Below, piece after piece: positions 6,699-14,565 of a stretch of 64,000 nt of DNA (position 1 is its first letter; each line of letters opens with the position of its first letter). The DNA comes from Promicromonospora iranensis. Lineage in GTDB: Bacteria; Actinomycetota; Actinomycetes; Actinomycetales; Cellulomonadaceae. The DNA lies in the NCBI RefSeq assembly GCF_028994775.1, contig NZ_JAJQMN010000001.1, positions 1 to 64,000 on the forward strand, read 5' to 3'. Below the pieces are notes generated by a model, which was not told the DNA's origin, did not search any database, and saw only the letters and a program-made list of their open reading frames with translations. The translations under genes and the position numbers were made by a program.

Positions 6699-8429
6699 CT
6701 ACCGCCGCGCCTCCGTCAGGTTCCCATCCGCGTCCAGCCGGATCTCCGCGTCCAGATCCAGTCGGTCCAGGAACGCCTTGTCGTGGCTCACCACGAGCAG
6801 CGCGCCTCGGTACGCCGCCAGGGCGGCGACGAGCTGGTCGGTGCTCGCGATGTCGAGGTTGTTCGTCGGCTCGTCCAGCACCAGCAGCTGTGCCGGCGGG
6901 TCAGCCAGGAGCAGCCTGGCCAGCGCCACCCGGAACCGCTCACCGCCCGACAGCGTCGCGACCGGCCGGTCCACCGCGGCCCCACGCACCAGGAAGCGCG
7001 CCAGCCGATTGCGCAGCTCCCCCGGCGGCACGTGCGGCGCACCGGCCCGCACAGCCTCCAGCACCGGGGAGTCGTCCGGCAGCACGTCCATCCGCTGCGG
7101 CAGATAGGCGGTGCGCTCGGTCAGCAGCTCGCCCGATGCCCCACCCGGTTGAGTGCTGGCTATCTGTGGAGCGGAATCGGTTTCGTCGCGCACATATCCA
7201 GCACTCAACGGGGAGGTGGGGTGGTGGGTGGACAGCAGGCGTTCCAGGAGGGTGGTCTTGCCGACGCCGTTCGGGCCCGTCAGCGCGATCCGTTCCGGAC
7301 CCTGGACCACGATCTCCCGGCCGTCCGCGCCGCGCAGCACCGCCAGCCGCCGCCCGGCGGGCACCCTCGGGTCGGGCAGGTCCACGGAGATCCGGTCGTC
7401 GTCACGCACCGCACGCTCCGCCTGGTCGACCGCCGCCCGCGCGGCCTCGACCTTGTCGTCCAGCATCCCCCGGCGTGAGCCCTGCGACTTCTCCGCGCTG
7501 TTGCGGCGGTCGTTGATCACCGCCTTGACGTACTTGCTGTTCGCGGCGTCCTTGCGGCCCTTGCGCTCGCTGTGCGCGATCCGCTCCTCGGCCTCGATCC
7601 GCTGCCGCTTCTCCCGGCGCAGCGTCTGCTCCGCCGAGCGCAGCGTCTGCTCGGCCGCCTCCTGCTGCACCTCGAGCCATTCCCGGTACTCCGAGTACGG
7701 GCCACCGAACGTGGTCAGCGTGCCCGCACGCAGCTCCGCCGTCTCGTCCATCAGCTCCAGCAGCGCCAGGTCGTGCGAGACGACGACGAGCGCGCCCCGC
7801 CAGCCCCGCACCAGCTCGTAGAGGCGCTCGCGGGCATCGCCGTCGAGGTTGTTGGTCGGCTCGTCGAGCAGGGCGACCGAGGCGCTCCCGTTCGACTGGC
7901 GCAGCCGCACGCCGGTGATCGCGGTGAGCATCGTCTCGCCGCCGGACAGCGTCGCGACCGAGCGGTCGAGCCCCGTGGGCAGGCCGGTGGCGGAGAGCAG
8001 GGCCACCGCGCGCTCCTCGACGTCCCAGTCGTCGCCGACGACGTCGAAGTGCGCGGGGTCGACGTCCCCCGACTCGATGGCGCGCAGCGCCCGCACGACC
8101 GGCGCGATGCCGAGCAGGTCGGCGACGGTCGCGTGGCCTCGGGGTCCTCGCGAGATCCCGGAGCGGAGCGACGGAATCTCGTGGGGAGAGGCGTCGAGGG
8201 TGATCCGTTGCGGCAGGTAGTCGGCGGTCCCGCTCAGCGTGACCTTGCCCGACGTCGGCGTGAGCAGGCCGGCGACCAGGCGCAGCAGGGTCGACTTGCC
8301 CGCGCCGTTGAGGCCGGTCAGGCCGGTGCGGCCGCGGCCGAACGAGCCGGAGACGTGGTCGAGCGCGACGGCGCCGTCGGGCCAGGCGAAGGTGACGTCG
8401 TGCAGCACGACGGAGGGGTTGGACAACAT
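6699..8429 (-). CDS. ABC-F family ATP-binding protein (ribosome protection/translation factor type)
   Basis: 576 residues with two ABC ATPase domains and no membrane segment, the ABC-F architecture. Domain 1 has Walker A GLNGAGKS (39-46) and an LSGGE signature; domain 2 has GPNGVGKT, LSGGERFRVALAR and LLVLDEPTNNLD. A charged helical linker (about 250-320, rich in Arg/Glu/Lys) joins them. ABC-F proteins bind the ribosomal E site; some give antibiotic resistance, others are housekeeping factors. A leader peptide and hairpin upstream favour a drug-inducible resistance-type member. Oddly, two palindromic segments sit in frame within the coding sequence (8151-8181, 7148-7209), adding loops at about residues 83-98 and 408-428 that break otherwise normal ABC-F sequence. 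GGGAG precedes the ATG by 8 bases. Confidence 0.88.
   Translation of the reverse strand: MLSNPSVVLHDVTFAWPDGAVALDHVSGSFGRGRTGLTGLNGAGKSTLLRLVAGLLTPTSGKVTLSGTADYLPQRITLDASPHEIPSLRSGISRGPRGHATVADLLGIAPVVRALRAIESGDVDPAHFDVVGDDWDVEERAVALLSATGLPTGLDRSVATLSGGETMLTAITGVRLRQSNGSASVALLDEPTNNLDGDARERLYELVRGWRGALVVVSHDLALLELMDETAELRAGTLTTFGGPYSEYREWLEVQQEAAEQTLRSAEQTLRREKRQRIEAEERIAHSERKGRKDAANSKYVKAVINDRRNSAEKSQGSRRGMLDDKVEAARAAVDQAERAVRDDDRISVDLPDPRVPAGRRLAVLRGADGREIVVQGPERIALTGPNGVGKTTLLERLLSTHHPTSPLSAGYVRDETDSAPQIASTQPGGASGELLTERTAYLPQRMDVLPDDSPVLEAVRAGAPHVPPGELRNRLARFLVRGAAVDRPVATLSGGERFRVALARLLLADPPAQLLVLDEPTNNLDIASTDQLVAALAAYRGALLVVSHDKAFLDRLDLDAEIRLDADGNLTEARR
7148..7209. repeat. Palindromic insert inside the ABC-F gene (domain 2)
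   Basis: Arms GTTGAGTGCTGG (7148-7159) and CCAGCACTCAAC (7198-7209) are perfect complements enclosing a 38-base, less GC-rich core (TATCTGTGG, GGAATCGG). The encoded stretch around residues 408-428 (AGYVRDETDSAPQIAS) lies between Walker A and YLPQR, where ABC-F proteins normally have a short beta hairpin. Confidence 0.6.
8151..8181. repeat. Palindromic insert inside the ABC-F gene (domain 1)
   Basis: Arms CGAGATCCCG (8151-8160) and CGGAATCTCG (8172-8181) pair in 9 of 10 positions around an 11-base loop. The encoded SPHEIPSLRSGISRGPRG follows YLPQRITLDA and interrupts the usual path into TVADLLG. Confidence 0.55.
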
Positions 8430-8468
8430 GGAAGGACTCCCGGGTGGTGGCTGATGCCGACGCCGGGG

Positions 8469-8490
8469 TGCCGCAGCGGATGGTGCGGCA
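8469..8490 (-). promoter_or_regulatory. Attenuator-type hairpin in the ABC-F leader
   Basis: A perfect 7-bp stem (TGCCGCA with TGCGGCA, 8469-8475 and 8484-8490) with an 8-base loop, starting ten bases after the leader-peptide stop and before the ABC-F Shine-Dalgarno. This placement fits ribosome-controlled attenuation; it is inferred, with no second structure proven. Confidence 0.45.
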
Positions 8491-8499
8491 GGGCAGACG

Positions 8500-8538
8500 T
8501 CAGCGCGAGGTGGTCTCGTACCGGGAGATGTCTGTCAT
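8500..8538 (-). CDS. 12-residue leader peptide upstream of the ABC-F gene
   Basis: ATG at 8538 opens a 12-codon frame, MTDISRYETTSR, ending in TGA at 8500. AAGGA sits 6 bases before the ATG. The frame is complete, has a good ribosome binding site, and lies 70 bases ahead of the ABC-F start with a GC hairpin in between. Drug-inducible ABC-F and methyltransferase genes commonly have such short upstream frames, where antibiotic-stalled ribosomes change the leader folding. Expression and function here are inferred. Confidence 0.5.
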   Translation of the reverse strand: MTDISRYETTSR

Positions 8539-8671
8539 CACAGTCCTTCGAGTAGCTCCCTCACACGCGCGGCACACCCGCAGGAGCGAGACCAGCCTGA
8601 CACGGACCCTTTCCGGGGCGCAACGTGATTGCCGGCTCCGTCGCCGTGGCTCACGGCGCGCCCCGGCAGGA

Positions 8672-9187
8672 TCAGCGTCCGGTCAGGACGGCTCCGCGGA
8701 TGCGCTCGCTGCGCAGGAACAGCGCCGCCCAGATCGCGACGGCGTACAGGACGGGCATGAGCGTGTGCGACACCGAGTCCTCCAGCCGGATGTGCGCGGC
8801 CACGGCGCCGCCCAGGTAGGCGGTCAGGAGCAGTCCGCCGAGGAACGCCGTCCACGGCACGAGGTAGAGCACCACCGCCACGCCCTGGAGCACCCCGATC
8901 AGGAAGACGGCGGACGCCGGGTAGCCGATGGCCTCGAACATGCCGACGGACCGTTCGGACTCGGTGAGCTGGCCGTACGCGCCCTGGGCGAGGTTCGCGG
9001 CGACCGCCAGCGTGACGATCCAGCCGAGCACGGGAGCGGCCCGACCCGCGAACGCCCACCAGCCGCGGTAGCCGGTGGCCGGGGCCGGTTCGGCGTCTCG
9101 TGCCGGGGGCTGCGGGGCGGCCTGTGCCGCGGTGCGTGGTGCGGAGGGCCTGACGGCCTCGGTGGGGCCGGGAGCATCGATGGTCAT
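8672..9187 (-). CDS. DoxX-like four-helix membrane protein
   Basis: 171 residues. A disordered Ala/Pro-rich N-terminus (1-45) is followed by four predicted membrane helices: around GWIVTLAVAANLAQGAYGQL, ASAVFLIGVLQGVAVVLYLV, TAFLGGLLLTAYLGGAVAAHI and LMPVLYAVAIWAALFL. Length, helix pattern and the YPASAVFLIGVLQ and LTAYLGGAVAAHIR motifs fit the DoxX_2 family of small membrane proteins, whose role is poorly defined. ATG at 9187 has GGAG 9 bases upstream. It lies alone between the ABC exporter terminator and the ABC-F leader. Confidence 0.75.
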   Translation of the reverse strand: MTIDAPGPTEAVRPSAPRTAAQAAPQPPARDAEPAPATGYRGWWAFAGRAAPVLGWIVTLAVAANLAQGAYGQLTESERSVGMFEAIGYPASAVFLIGVLQGVAVVLYLVPWTAFLGGLLLTAYLGGAVAAHIRLEDSVSHTLMPVLYAVAIWAALFLRSERIRGAVLTGR

Positions 9188-9301
9188 GTCGTGGTCTCCG
9201 TCTCGTGCGACGTCAGCGGCGCGGTCACAGGAAACGTAGGACGACGTATCGCCGCAGGACACGGCACTAAACGTTTAGGAAGCCGAACTCGCACGGGTGG
9301 T

Positions 9302-9326
9302 CGCGCGGGGCCGGCGGCCCCGCGCG
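9302..9326 (-). terminator. Terminator hairpin after the ABC exporter operon
   Basis: A perfect 11-bp stem (9302-9312 with 9316-9326) and a 3-base loop, immediately after the permease stop codon. No T-run follows. Confidence 0.75.
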
Positions 9327-9331
9327 ACGGC

Positions 9332-10249
9332 TCAACCGTCCTTGGTCGTGATGCGGGCGTAGGCCAGCGACATGCCGATCACGAGGTAGCACCCGGCCCG
9401 GAACGCGCCCTCGGCCAGCCCGTCGAACGACACCGGGTCGCGGATCAGGTCGACCATGCTGGTCAGTGACGACGGCAGCAGGTAGGGGTGGAGCCAGTCC
9501 AGTGCCGAGATCTGCATCAGCACGACGGAGACGATGAGCCCGCCGAGCACGCCCACCACGACCACCATCGGGTGCTCGGTGAACGCCGAGATCGCCAGGG
9601 CGACCGCGCCGATCGCCATCAGGTAGAACGTCGCCCAGGCGACGGCAACGCCCAGCCGCCACAGCACGTCGCCCATCGACAGCTCGGTGCCGGACATCGA
9701 CACCAGCCCGTCCGTCCCCGTGAGGACCAGCCCCGTCACCATTCCTGACGCGACGACCAGCCCGGACGCGACCAGCGCGACGACGAGCACGCCCGCCGAC
9801 TTGACCAGCAGCAGCCGGCCACGGGACACGGGGGCGAGCAGCCAGCCACGCAGCGTGCCGTGGGACTGCTCGCCGGCCAGCGCGTCGCCGCTCGCCATGG
9901 CCACCGTCAGCGGCAGCATGAGCATCAGCAGCGTCATGAGCGAACCGAGCGGCAGCACGAAGGCGCTGGCCGCCATGGTCACGAAGATCGGTGGGCCGCC
10001 GTCGGACGCGCCCGGACCCGCTCCCGGCGGCCCCGTGTCGACCGGCGCACCGCCGCCGTTCAGCGTCAGGTCGACGGCCACTCCCGTGATCACGGGGAGC
10101 ACGGCGAGCAGGGCGAGCACGACCAGCGTCCGCGGACGCCGGAAGATCCAGCGCACCTCGGCGCGCAGGAGGCGCCAGAGCGGAGCGCGCCGGCGGGCAG
10201 GCAGCTCTGCGGGCGGGACGTCGGGTAGGACGTCGGGTAGAGCTGTCAT
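9332..10249 (-). CDS. ABC transporter permease (ABC-2 type)
   Basis: 305 residues with about six membrane helices. A cytosolic start (RAEVRWIFRRPRT) precedes helix 1 (LVVLALLAVLPVITGVAV), then a Gly/Pro-rich external loop, and further helices around PLGSLMTLLMLMLPLTVAMA, GVLVVALVASGLVVASG, WATFYLMAIGAVALAISAF and VVVVGVLGGLIVSVVLM. The GEQSHGTLRGWLLAPVSR motif is typical of ABC-2 permeases of the NatB/CcmB kind. Its ATG overlaps the TGA of the ATPase gene by 4 bases (ATGA), so the pair forms one exporter. Substrate unknown. Confidence 0.88.
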   Translation of the reverse strand: MTALPDVLPDVPPAELPARRRAPLWRLLRAEVRWIFRRPRTLVVLALLAVLPVITGVAVDLTLNGGGAPVDTGPPGAGPGASDGGPPIFVTMAASAFVLPLGSLMTLLMLMLPLTVAMASGDALAGEQSHGTLRGWLLAPVSRGRLLLVKSAGVLVVALVASGLVVASGMVTGLVLTGTDGLVSMSGTELSMGDVLWRLGVAVAWATFYLMAIGAVALAISAFTEHPMVVVVGVLGGLIVSVVLMQISALDWLHPYLLPSSLTSMVDLIRDPVSFDGLAEGAFRAGCYLVIGMSLAYARITTKDG

Positions 10250-11259
10250 CGCACGACCTCCGGCTCCTCGGCCTCCAGCTCGCCGACCAGGTCGCCGACA
10301 TCGTGCGTCAGCCGCGCGAAGGCCTCCTCCAGACCGGTGCGCTCCCGCCTGGCCTCGTCCACGCGTGCGCCGGCACGGACCAGCGTCTCGATGACCGCCG
10401 CCGGAGCGGTCGTCGTGATGTCCACGCGGATGCCGTCCGGTGCGAGCCGTGCGGGGATCCGGTGGTCCCGCAGGGTCTCCACGGCGGCTGCCCCGTCGGG
10501 CGTGGACACGAGCAGCGTCGGGCTGCCGGACTCCAGCAGGTCGTCCAGGGCACCCTGCGCCACGATGACGCCCTGGTTCAGCACCACCACGTGGGTGCAG
10601 GTGGCCTCGACCTCCGCCAGGAGATGGGAGGACACGAGCACCGTCACACCCCGGTCGTGCAGCTCGGCGATGATCCGGCGGACCTCCTGCGTGCCGGCCG
10701 GGTCGAGACCGTTCGTCGGCTCGTCCAGCACGACGAGCCTGCGCGGCGCGAGCAGCGCCGAGGCGAGCCCCAGCCGCTGCTTCATGCCGAGCGAGTACGC
10801 GCGGTACTTCTTCCGGGCGGCGCCCGCGAGGCCCACCCGCTCCAGCGCCGCCGACACGGCGCCGTCCAGCTCCCCGCCGGCCAGCAGCGGCTCCGCGGCG
10901 GCGAACCGCAGCAGGTTCTCCCGACCGGACAGGAACGGGTGGAAGCCCGGCCCCTCCACCAGCGCCCCGACGTGCGGGAGCACCCGGTCGGCGGCCTCCG
11001 GCACGGGTACGCCCAGCAGCTCGATCTCGCCCTCCGTCGGCTGCACCAGGCCGAGCAGCATCCGGATGGTCGTCGTCTTGCCCGAGCCGTTCGGCCCGAG
11101 CATCCCGACCACCGCGCCCTCCGGGACCTCCAGGTCCACACCGTCCACGGCGACCGTGCCGCGGTAGACCTTGCGCAACCCCCTGGTACGGGCCGCCAGG
11201 GCGGTACCGGAGCCGTTCCTGGCCTCCGGTACCGCCCCTCCGGCGCGCGCTGTGGTCAC
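10246..11259 (-). CDS. ABC transporter ATP-binding protein
   Basis: 337 residues with one ABC domain: Walker A GPNGSGKTT, signature YSLGMKQRLGLASAL (the S-L-G variant usual in ABC-2 exporters), Walker B RRLVVLDEPTNGLDP and the switch SSHLLAE. A C-terminal extension after about residue 240 is typical of DrrA/NatA-like subunits. It would power the permease encoded next in the operon. The start is GTG at 11259, whose GTGA overlaps the stop of the LolA-like gene. So the order LolA-like, ATPase, permease is translationally coupled throughout. Confidence 0.9.
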   Translation of the reverse strand: MTTARAGGAVPEARNGSGTALAARTRGLRKVYRGTVAVDGVDLEVPEGAVVGMLGPNGSGKTTTIRMLLGLVQPTEGEIELLGVPVPEAADRVLPHVGALVEGPGFHPFLSGRENLLRFAAAEPLLAGGELDGAVSAALERVGLAGAARKKYRAYSLGMKQRLGLASALLAPRRLVVLDEPTNGLDPAGTQEVRRIIAELHDRGVTVLVSSHLLAEVEATCTHVVVLNQGVIVAQGALDDLLESGSPTLLVSTPDGAAAVETLRDHRIPARLAPDGIRVDITTTAPAAVIETLVRAGARVDEARRERTGLEEAFARLTHDVGDLVGELEAEEPEVVR

Positions 11260-12347
11260 TGGCGGACCGTGCCGTCGAGGGCGTCGACGAGCACCTGCCG
11301 CGGTACCGCACCGGCCGCGATCCGGCCGTCCTCGGTGACGACGGCGCCACCGACGGCGATCCGGACATAGGTGCCGGAGCCGAACTCGCCGGTCACCGGC
11401 GTACCGATCTGCTGCAGGAGCCCGTCGAGGTCCTCGCCGCGCTCACCGGCGTCCCCACCGGAGTCCCCGACGGAGCCCTCGACCGGGGCCTCCCCGACCA
11501 CCACGGTGTCCCAGCCGGTGCCCACCGTCGTCATGCGCTGGCCGACGCCCGCGTCCTCGGTGTCCTCGAGCGTCCGCACCGCGTCGTCTGCCTCGGTGGT
11601 CTCGACCTTTGCGCCGTCCGGCGGCGTGAACTCGAACAGGTCCGCGTCCTGCGCACCGATCTCGAGCTCGACGAAGCCGAGCGACAGGACAGGGTCGGAC
11701 GTGCCGTTGGCGAACACGTCGAACCGCAGCGGAACCCGCGTCTCCTCGTCGATCGCCACGGTGATCTCCCGCAGCAGCGTCTTCTCCGACGGCTTCGGCG
11801 TCAGCACCAGCTCGTAGGCGGCGCGGCCTGCGACGCTCGCCGTGCCGTCCACGGCGATGTCGCTCGTCGGGCGGAGCTGCTCGATGATCTCCGCCGCCGA
11901 CTGCGACGGGTCCGCCATCCCCGCCTCGGCGTGCCCCCGTGCCGCTTCCGCGTCGTCCTCGTCCCACGTGAGGGCCTTGGCGGTGCGCTCCTGGGAGTCG
12001 TAGGCCCACGCCTCGTCCGCGTTCTTGACGAACGTCAGCTCGGAGGCCTGCCGTTCGACCTGGACCCGGGCGCTCTCCTCGCCGTCGTGGAACACCCGCA
12101 CCTTCTCGAAGTCGAGCGCCTCCGTCCCCGGCACGGCGGGCAGCCCGAGCTCGTTCTGCAGCTCGGCCACGCCGGCGAAGGCGGGCGCCCGGGCGGCCAG
12201 CGTCGAGGCGACCAGCTCCTCCGCACCGATCGCGGGCAGCACCGGGTCGTCGTCCGCTCCGGCGGGCAGCGAGCTCAGCGCCAGACCGGCTATCCCGACG
12301 GTAATCCCTGATCCCGCGGCGACCAGTGCTCTTGTCCTCGGACCCAT
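11256..12347 (-). CDS. LolA-like periplasmic/extracytoplasmic protein
   Basis: 363 residues. A signal peptide or membrane anchor (about 1-30) is followed by a region resembling the LolA/RseB-type half-barrel that binds lipids: VRVFHDGEESARVQVERQ, ELTFVKNADEAWAYDSQERT, and GRAAYELVLTPK with PLRFDVFANG. In actinobacteria such proteins often sit beside ABC exporters and are annotated as outer-membrane lipoprotein carrier homologues, although no outer membrane exists; it may pass a lipophilic substrate to or from the exporter. The ATG at 12347 is chosen for AGGAG 7 bases upstream. It diverges from the response regulator, which may control it. Confidence 0.7.
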   Translation of the reverse strand: MGPRTRALVAAGSGITVGIAGLALSSLPAGADDDPVLPAIGAEELVASTLAARAPAFAGVAELQNELGLPAVPGTEALDFEKVRVFHDGEESARVQVERQASELTFVKNADEAWAYDSQERTAKALTWDEDDAEAARGHAEAGMADPSQSAAEIIEQLRPTSDIAVDGTASVAGRAAYELVLTPKPSEKTLLREITVAIDEETRVPLRFDVFANGTSDPVLSLGFVELEIGAQDADLFEFTPPDGAKVETTEADDAVRTLEDTEDAGVGQRMTTVGTGWDTVVVGEAPVEGSVGDSGGDAGERGEDLDGLLQQIGTPVTGEFGSGTYVRIAVGGAVVTEDGRIAAGAVPRQVLVDALDGTVRQ

Positions 12348-12389
12348 GTACAGCTCCTTCGCTCTTCGACCGGCGTGCTCTGCCGCATC

Positions 12390-12437
12390 CTGTACCGAGT
12401 CCTGTACCGGATCGTGTACCGGATCGTGTACCGACAC
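12390..12437. repeat. Four 12-bp tandem repeats between LolA-like gene and response regulator
   Basis: Units 12390-12401, 12402-12413, 12414-12425 and 12426-12437 follow (c/g)TGTACCGGATC with few changes. They lie in the divergent control region, so they may be binding sites for the neighbouring OmpR-type regulator. They also read in frame as a VHDP/VQDS repeat upstream of the LolA-like start, but that extension has no good ribosome binding site. Confidence 0.65.
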
Positions 12438-12528
12438 CGTCAACGATGCCCCCTACCGGCTGAGACCTTCCTCAGGGAGCCGTTCCAGGATGCTCCAGGA
12501 GGGCGCCGCGTACGGCATGCTGGCAGGC

Positions 12529-13212
12529 ATGAGGCCGCAGATACTCGTGGTCGACGACGAGCCAGGCGTGCGCAAGGCGCTCGATCGTGGGCTGCGCGCC
12601 GAGGGGATGGACGTGACGGTCGCCGCCGACGGGCCGTCCGCCCTGCGGCTGGCGCGCAGCGGCTCGTTCGACGCGATACTCCTCGACATCATGATTCCCG
12701 GCCTGTCCGGGTACCGCGTGCTCGAGCAGCTGCGGGCCGACGGGATCGCGACACCGGTGCTGCTCGTGTCGGCGAAGGACGGCGAGGTGGACCAGGCGGA
12801 CGGCCTGGACCTCGGCGCCGACGGCTACGTGGTCAAGCCGTTCTCGTTCGTGGTGCTGCTCGCCCAGCTGCGTGCGACCCTGCGCCGCGCGGCGGCGTCG
12901 ACGGCCCGGGACCTGATCCGGCTCGGGCCGCTGACCATGGACCGGCAGGCACGCACCGCACGGTACGACGACGCCGACGTCCCGCTGAGCCCTCGCGAGT
13001 ACGCACTGCTCGAGGCGCTGGCCGTGCGGGCCGGGACCGTGCGGACGAAGGAGGAGCTGCTGCACGAGGTGTGGGGCGACGAGTGGGCGGCGACCAGGAA
13101 CGTGGTGGAGGTGTACATCGGCTACCTGCGGCGCAAGCTGTCCGCCGCCGGTGGCGGCGACCTGGTGCGGACCGTGCGGGGCCGCGGGTACCAGCTCGGG
13201 GAACCCCGCTAG
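12529..13212 (+). CDS. OmpR/PhoB-family response regulator
   Basis: 227 residues, the normal length. The receiver domain (1-115) has the acidic pair D9/D10, phosphoacceptor D53 in LLDIMIPG, and the VKPF switch lysine. The DNA-binding winged helix follows, with LSPREYALLEALA, RTKEELLHEVWG, VVEVYIGYLRRKL and VRGRGYQL. ATG 12529 is chosen because receivers of this type begin MRPQILVVDDE; in-frame ATGs at 12517 and 12490 are alternatives, and AGGAGG at 12497-12502 would suit a start near 12517. The histidine kinase follows directly. Likely targets are its own promoter and the divergent exporter. Confidence 0.92.
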   Translation: MRPQILVVDDEPGVRKALDRGLRAEGMDVTVAADGPSALRLARSGSFDAILLDIMIPGLSGYRVLEQLRADGIATPVLLVSAKDGEVDQADGLDLGADGYVVKPFSFVVLLAQLRATLRRAAASTARDLIRLGPLTMDRQARTARYDDADVPLSPREYALLEALAVRAGTVRTKEELLHEVWGDEWAATRNVVEVYIGYLRRKLSAAGGGDLVRTVRGRGYQLGEPR

Positions 13213-13244
13213 TGCGTGCGCCGGCGGGCGGGCGTCGCACGGGC

Positions 13245-14543
13245 ATGTCGCTGCGCCTGCGGATCACCGCCCTCGCCACCGCCGTCACGCTGGCCTGCCT
13301 GCTCGGTCTGGCGACGGTCGCCGGGAGGGGCCTCGGGCCGCTGCTGACGGACGCCGTGGACGACGAGCTCCAGGAGGCGCTGGGCGGCGCGACCCGCGCG
13401 GTCGCCGCCGGTGATGCGCCGGTCTCCCCCGACGGTCTGGAGGTGCGGGTCCTCGACACCGCGGGCGGCCCCGTCGACGACGGCCCACCACCCGCCCTGA
13501 CGCGCGCGGAGGTCCGCACGCTGAAGGCCGGTACCCCGGCCACCACGGGCGGCCGGGGGTCGGTTCGCTGGCACGGCGCGGTCGTCACGGCCCCCGACGG
13601 GAGCCAGCGGCTCGTGGCCGTCGGGACCGGGCTCGTGGGACAGGACGCCGCCGAGGCCTCGGGCAGCCGCTGGCTGCTGGTCACCGCCCTCGTCGGCACG
13701 GTGGTGGCCGGGGTGGCGATCTGGTTCGCCGTCGGGTCGGCGCTGCGCCCGGTCGCCCGGATGCGCCGGTCCGTCCGCCGTCTCGCACCCGGCGCCCGCA
13801 TCGAGGTGCCCGACGCCGCGGCCGGCGAGCTGCGCGCCCTGGCTGACGACTTCAACGCCCTCCTGGACCAGCAGGACGCCACCGCGGAACGGCTGCGGCG
13901 GTTCACCGGTGACGCCGCGCACGAGCTGCGGTCCCCCGTGGCGTCGATCCGCGTGCTGTCGGAGGTCGCGGCGGCCAATCCCGACCCCGAGCTGTCGCAG
14001 GAGGTGCATGCGGACGTCCTGACGGAGGCCGAGCGGCTGTCCGCGCTGCTCGACGGGCTGCTGGCGCTGGCGCGCTCGGACGCCGGCGAGCTGCCCCCGG
14101 CGGATTCCGTCGACCTGGTCGGCGAGGTGCGCGCCGCGGTGGACCGCGCCGGGGAGCAGCCCGTGCCGATCGTGGTCAACGCCATGACCGGACGGGCCTG
14201 GGCCGCCGCCGCGCACACCGAGATCGAGCTGGTCCTCGACAACCTGCTGCGCAACGCCTGCCGGTACACGCGCACCCGGGTGGTGGTCTCGGTGCTCGCG
14301 AGCCGCTCCACCGTGCGCGTGCTGGTCGACGACGACGGGCTCGGCGTCCGGCCGGAGCACCGGTCGAAGATCTTCGACCGCTTCTACCGGGTCTCGGACG
14401 ACCGCGCCCGCGCCTCCGGTGGCGCCGGGCTCGGCCTGGCGCTGGTCGCCGAGCTCGTCCGCCGCAGGGGCGGTCGGGTCGCCGTCGGCGAGTCGCCCGA
14501 CGGCGGCGCCCGGTTCACCGTCGTGTGGCCACGGGCCGGCTGA
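13245..14543 (+). CDS. Sensor histidine kinase (HAMP-containing)
   Basis: About 432 residues. Helix 1 (ITALATAVTLACLLGLATV), an extracytoplasmic sensor loop of about 100 residues, helix 2 (WLLVTALVGTVVAGVAIWFAV), HAMP (ALRPVARMRRSVRRL), the dimerisation H-box GDAAHELRSPVASIR, then ATPase motifs LDNLLRNACRY (N), DDDGLGV (G1), FDRFYR (F) and GLGLALVAELV (G2). It phosphorylates the regulator encoded just upstream. An in-frame GTG at 13212 overlapping the regulator stop (TAGTG) is an equally possible start and would add 11 residues. Signal unknown. Confidence 0.9.
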   Translation: MSLRLRITALATAVTLACLLGLATVAGRGLGPLLTDAVDDELQEALGGATRAVAAGDAPVSPDGLEVRVLDTAGGPVDDGPPPALTRAEVRTLKAGTPATTGGRGSVRWHGAVVTAPDGSQRLVAVGTGLVGQDAAEASGSRWLLVTALVGTVVAGVAIWFAVGSALRPVARMRRSVRRLAPGARIEVPDAAAGELRALADDFNALLDQQDATAERLRRFTGDAAHELRSPVASIRVLSEVAAANPDPELSQEVHADVLTEAERLSALLDGLLALARSDAGELPPADSVDLVGEVRAAVDRAGEQPVPIVVNAMTGRAWAAAAHTEIELVLDNLLRNACRYTRTRVVVSVLASRSTVRVLVDDDGLGVRPEHRSKIFDRFYRVSDDRARASGGAGLGLALVAELVRRRGGRVAVGESPDGGARFTVVWPRAG

Positions 14544-14565
14544 GTCGCGCCCTCGGCACCGCCGG

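Noticed and set aside
12348-12443. Longer N-terminus for the LolA-like protein including the VHDP repeats
   Set aside because: It would start at TTG without a ribosome binding site, while ATG 12347 has AGGAG and begins a proper signal sequence.
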